DNA of 64,000 nucleotides from Halorussus rarus (GTDB lineage Archaea > Halobacteriota > Halobacteria > Halobacteriales > Haladaptataceae): positions 1 to 64,000 of the forward strand of contig NZ_QPMJ01000003.1 in NCBI RefSeq assembly GCF_003369835.1, given 5' to 3'. This document shows, in pieces, positions 61,794-64,000 of the stretch (position 1 is the stretch's first letter; every line of letters begins with the position of its first letter). Both the position numbers and the translations under genes were made by a program. The notes under the pieces were generated by a model that had not been told where the DNA came from, did no database searches, and saw only the letters and a list, made by a program, of their open reading frames with translations.

Positions 61794-63266
61794 ATGGTCG
61801 TCGGAGACATCTCGACCGGGACGGACGTGCTCGTAATCGGCGCGGGACCGGGCGGCTACGTCGCCGCCATCCGCGCGGGCCAGCTCGACCTCGACGTGAC
61901 GCTGGTCGAGAAGGACGCCTACGGCGGGACCTGCCTCAACTACGGCTGCATCCCCTCGAAGGCGATGATCACCGCGTCGGACCTCGCCCACGAGGCGGGC
62001 CACGCCGAGGAGATGGGCATCTACGCCGACCCCGAGGTCGAGATGGGCGAGATGGTCGGCTGGAAGGACGGCGTGGTCGACCAGCTCACCGGGGGCGTCG
62101 AGAAGCTCTGCAAGGCCAACGGCGTCGAGCTGATGGAGGGCCGCGCGGAGTTCGCCGACGAGAAGAAGGCCCGCGTGGTCCACGGCGGCGAGGGCCAGGG
62201 CTCGGAGACCGTCGAGTTCGAGCAGGCCATCGTTTCGACTGGAAGTCGGCCCATCGAGGTGCCCGGCTTCGACTTCGGCGACGAGCCGGTGCTCGACTCC
62301 CGGCAGGCGCTCGCGCTCGACGAGATTCCCGAGAGCCTCGTCATCGTCGGCGCGGGCTACATCGGGATGGAGCTGGCGGGCGTGTTCGCCAAGCTCGGCA
62401 CCGACGTCACCGTCGTCGAGATGCTCGACTCCGTGCTGCCGGGCTACGAGGACGACCTCGCCCGCCCGGTCAAGAAGAAGGCCGAGGAGCTCGGCATCGA
62501 CTTCCACTTCGGCGAGGCCGCCAGCGACTGGGAGGAGTCGGGCGACGGCATCACCGTCCGGACCGAGAGCGTGGACCGCGAGGCGCAAAGCGCCTCGGAC
62601 AGCGCGAACGGCGAAGCCGTGAGCGGCGACGTCTCGGAGTTCGGCGCCGAGAAGGTCCTCGTGGCGGTCGGCCGCGAGCCCGTCACCGACACCCTCGAAC
62701 TCGACAACGCCGGCGTCGAGACCGACGAGAACGGCTTCATCCCGACCGACGACCGCGCGCGCACAGAGGTCGAGCACATCTACGCCATCGGCGACGTGGC
62801 CGGCGAACCCATGCTCGCCCACAAGGCCAGCAAGGAGGGCCAGGTCGCCGCGGAGGTCATCGCGGGCGAGCCCGCGGCGCTGGACTACCAGGCGGTCCCC
62901 GCCGCCGTCTTCACCGACCCCGAAATCGGCACGGTGGGCCTGACTGAGGAGGAGGCCGAGGCGGACGGCTTCGAGCCGGTAGTCGGCAAGTTCCCGTTCA
63001 ACGCCTCGGGCCGGGCGCTCACCACGGGCCACGCCGACGGCTTCGTCCGGGTCGTCGCCGACGAGCCCAGCGGCTTCCTGCTGGGCGCCCAGATCGTCGG
63101 CCCGGAGGCCTCCGAACTCGTCGCGGAGCTCGGCCTCGCCATCGAGATGGGCGCGACCCTGGAGGACGTCGCGGCCACCATCCACACCCACCCGACGCTC
63201 TCGGAGGCCGTGATGGAGGCCGCCGAGAACGCGCTGGGCCACGCCATCCACACGCTGAACCGCTGA
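61794..63266 (+). CDS. lpdA: Dihydrolipoyl dehydrogenase (E3)
   Basis: The 490-residue flavoprotein has the FAD motif GAGPGG (17-22), the redox disulfide in GGTCLNYGCIPSK (C47/C52), the NAD motif VGAGYIGMELAG, and the C-terminal His-Glu pair in HTHPTLSE. It reoxidises the dihydrolipoyl arm of E2. An acidic, Ser/Ala-rich insertion (about residues 260-285: REAQSASDSANGEAV) is unusual. It is separated from pdhABC by four genes, though on the same strand. Confidence 0.95.
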   Translation: MVVGDISTGTDVLVIGAGPGGYVAAIRAGQLDLDVTLVEKDAYGGTCLNYGCIPSKAMITASDLAHEAGHAEEMGIYADPEVEMGEMVGWKDGVVDQLTGGVEKLCKANGVELMEGRAEFADEKKARVVHGGEGQGSETVEFEQAIVSTGSRPIEVPGFDFGDEPVLDSRQALALDEIPESLVIVGAGYIGMELAGVFAKLGTDVTVVEMLDSVLPGYEDDLARPVKKKAEELGIDFHFGEAASDWEESGDGITVRTESVDREAQSASDSANGEAVSGDVSEFGAEKVLVAVGREPVTDTLELDNAGVETDENGFIPTDDRARTEVEHIYAIGDVAGEPMLAHKASKEGQVAAEVIAGEPAALDYQAVPAAVFTDPEIGTVGLTEEEAEADGFEPVVGKFPFNASGRALTTGHADGFVRVVADEPSGFLLGAQIVGPEASELVAELGLAIEMGATLEDVAATIHTHPTLSEAVMEAAENALGHAIHTLNR

Positions 63267-63475
63267 GTCCGCGCTCCTTCCTGGCCGGTGTTCCCGCGCC
63301 CCGATGGACCGCCCCGACTGCGTCGAGCCGAGCGGCCCGAGGCGGTCCGGCGCTCGACCGGCGGACGTTCTACCCCTCGTCACGGCCCGTTCGGCCGTTC
63401 GTGGCCACTCTTCCGCCCCTTTTCCGCCCGAAAGGAATATAACACGCTCGACGGAACCGACGTATCAACGGACGC

Positions 63476-64000
63476 ATGAATCGCCGAACCCTCCTCCGAC
63501 GCGGCGTCGCGGCGGCCGGCGTCGTCGGCACGGCAGGCTGTCTCGAGCGGGTCCCCCTGCTGTCGTCCGAGAACTCGGTGACGGTCCCGGACGCCGGGGA
63601 CCCCACCTATCGCCGGTGGCTCCCCGGCACCGACGGGCTCGAATCGGTGGACGGCTACACCGTCCGGTACGAGTCGGTCGCGGACCTGCGGGGGGCACCC
63701 CGCATCGAGGCCGACCGGGACCTCCGGCGGTGGCTCGTCGCGGGCCGACTCGACCGCCTGCGGAAGCGCTGGGACGACTTCGGTATCGGGGTCGAGGACG
63801 TGGAAGACGTCGTCAGACTCGACGGGGCGGCCGACTACGCCGACCCGTCGCCCCGGGCGGACGTGGTCCGGGGCTCGTTCGACCCCGAGGCCGTCGGCGA
63901 GACGCTCGCCGAGAGCGACTTCGACCGGAGCGGGACGTACCGCGGATTTCGGGTCTTCCGACGGGGGTCGCCGCCCCGAGCGACCGGCGTCGGCGAGGGC
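63476..64000 (+). CDS. Tat-type lipoprotein, 3' end beyond window (partial)
   Basis: The frame starts MNRRTLLRRGVAAAGVVG with a twin-arginine signal and a lipobox TAGC (Cys22), and runs 175 codons to the window edge with no stop. The mature part is soluble, with many charged residues (RLDRLRKRWDDFGIGVEDVE). It is probably an exported haloarchaeal lipoprotein of unknown function. The TATA-like AGGAATATAAC (63433-63443) lies about 35 bases before the ATG. Confidence 0.82.
   Translation, partial: MNRRTLLRRGVAAAGVVGTAGCLERVPLLSSENSVTVPDAGDPTYRRWLPGTDGLESVDGYTVRYESVADLRGAPRIEADRDLRRWLVAGRLDRLRKRWDDFGIGVEDVEDVVRLDGAADYADPSPRADVVRGSFDPEAVGETLAESDFDRSGTYRGFRVFRRGSPPRATGVGEG

Overview
The window is chromosomal DNA of a halophilic archaeon (class Halobacteria). 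The evidence is the very high GC of the coding DNA, the acidic Asp/Glu-rich proteins, TATA-like boxes about 25-30 bases before start codons (largely leaderless genes), twin-arginine lipoprotein signals, an archaeal tRNA-splicing endonuclease, and haloarchaeal families such as RdfA, HTH_10 regulators and the Xac pentose enzymes. The genus cannot be fixed from the sequence alone; a polysaccharide-degrading lineage is likely.

Layout. 1-510: end of an rRNA operon (23S 3' end, tRNA-like processing element, 5S rRNA, terminator hairpin) and tRNA-Cys(GCA). 660-4810: a universal stress protein, the cell-shape regulator RdfA overlapping tail-to-tail with a zinc-hook SMC-related protein, a frameshifted small gene and a mini zinc-ribbon protein. 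4940-34870: a sugar-catabolism island that looks dedicated to glucuronoxylan fragments. 34870-35620: an AT-rich stretch with no convincing gene. 35620-45860: mixed housekeeping genes (formyl-THF cyclo-ligase family, trpS, endA, a methyltransferase, an HTH_10 regulator, a PAP2 phosphatase, a NucS-like zinc protein, a HAD hydrolase). 45940-53640: an Fe-ADH-fold protein, a Ski2-type helicase, a MATE exporter, a class II aldolase and lipoyl synthase. 54000-63270: the 2-oxoacid (pyruvate-type) dehydrogenase complex E1alpha/E1beta/E2, with its E3 separated by a small protein, threonine deaminase, a LUD protein and an acyl-CoA dehydrogenase-like protein. The window ends inside a Tat lipoprotein gene.

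How the island works (inference from families). An oligopeptide-type ABC transporter (lipoprotein, two permeases, double ATPase) would import aldouronates and xylo-oligosaccharides. Cytoplasmic GH67 alpha-glucuronidase would remove (methyl)glucuronate, and two GH3 enzymes would release xylose. Glucuronate would go through UxaC, a short-chain dehydrogenase acting as candidate fructuronate reductase, and UxuA to 2-keto-3-deoxygluconate. Xylose would go through xylose dehydrogenase, xylonate dehydratase (XacD), 2-keto-3-deoxyxylonate dehydratase (XacE) and the semialdehyde dehydrogenase (XacF) to 2-oxoglutarate. An IclR regulator with a perfect palindrome at its own promoter, a 22-bp tandem repeat between xacF and xdh, and palindromes at the transporter and GH3 promoters suggest co-regulation. 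No secreted xylanase, lactonase, or KDG kinase/aldolase is visible in the window.

Further points of interest are two large palindromic non-coding elements (9324-9606 and 51897-51964), a MITE-like inverted repeat between trpS and endA, a seven-codon upstream reading frame coupled to pdhA, and several proteins that keep a fold but lack expected catalytic or metal-binding residues.
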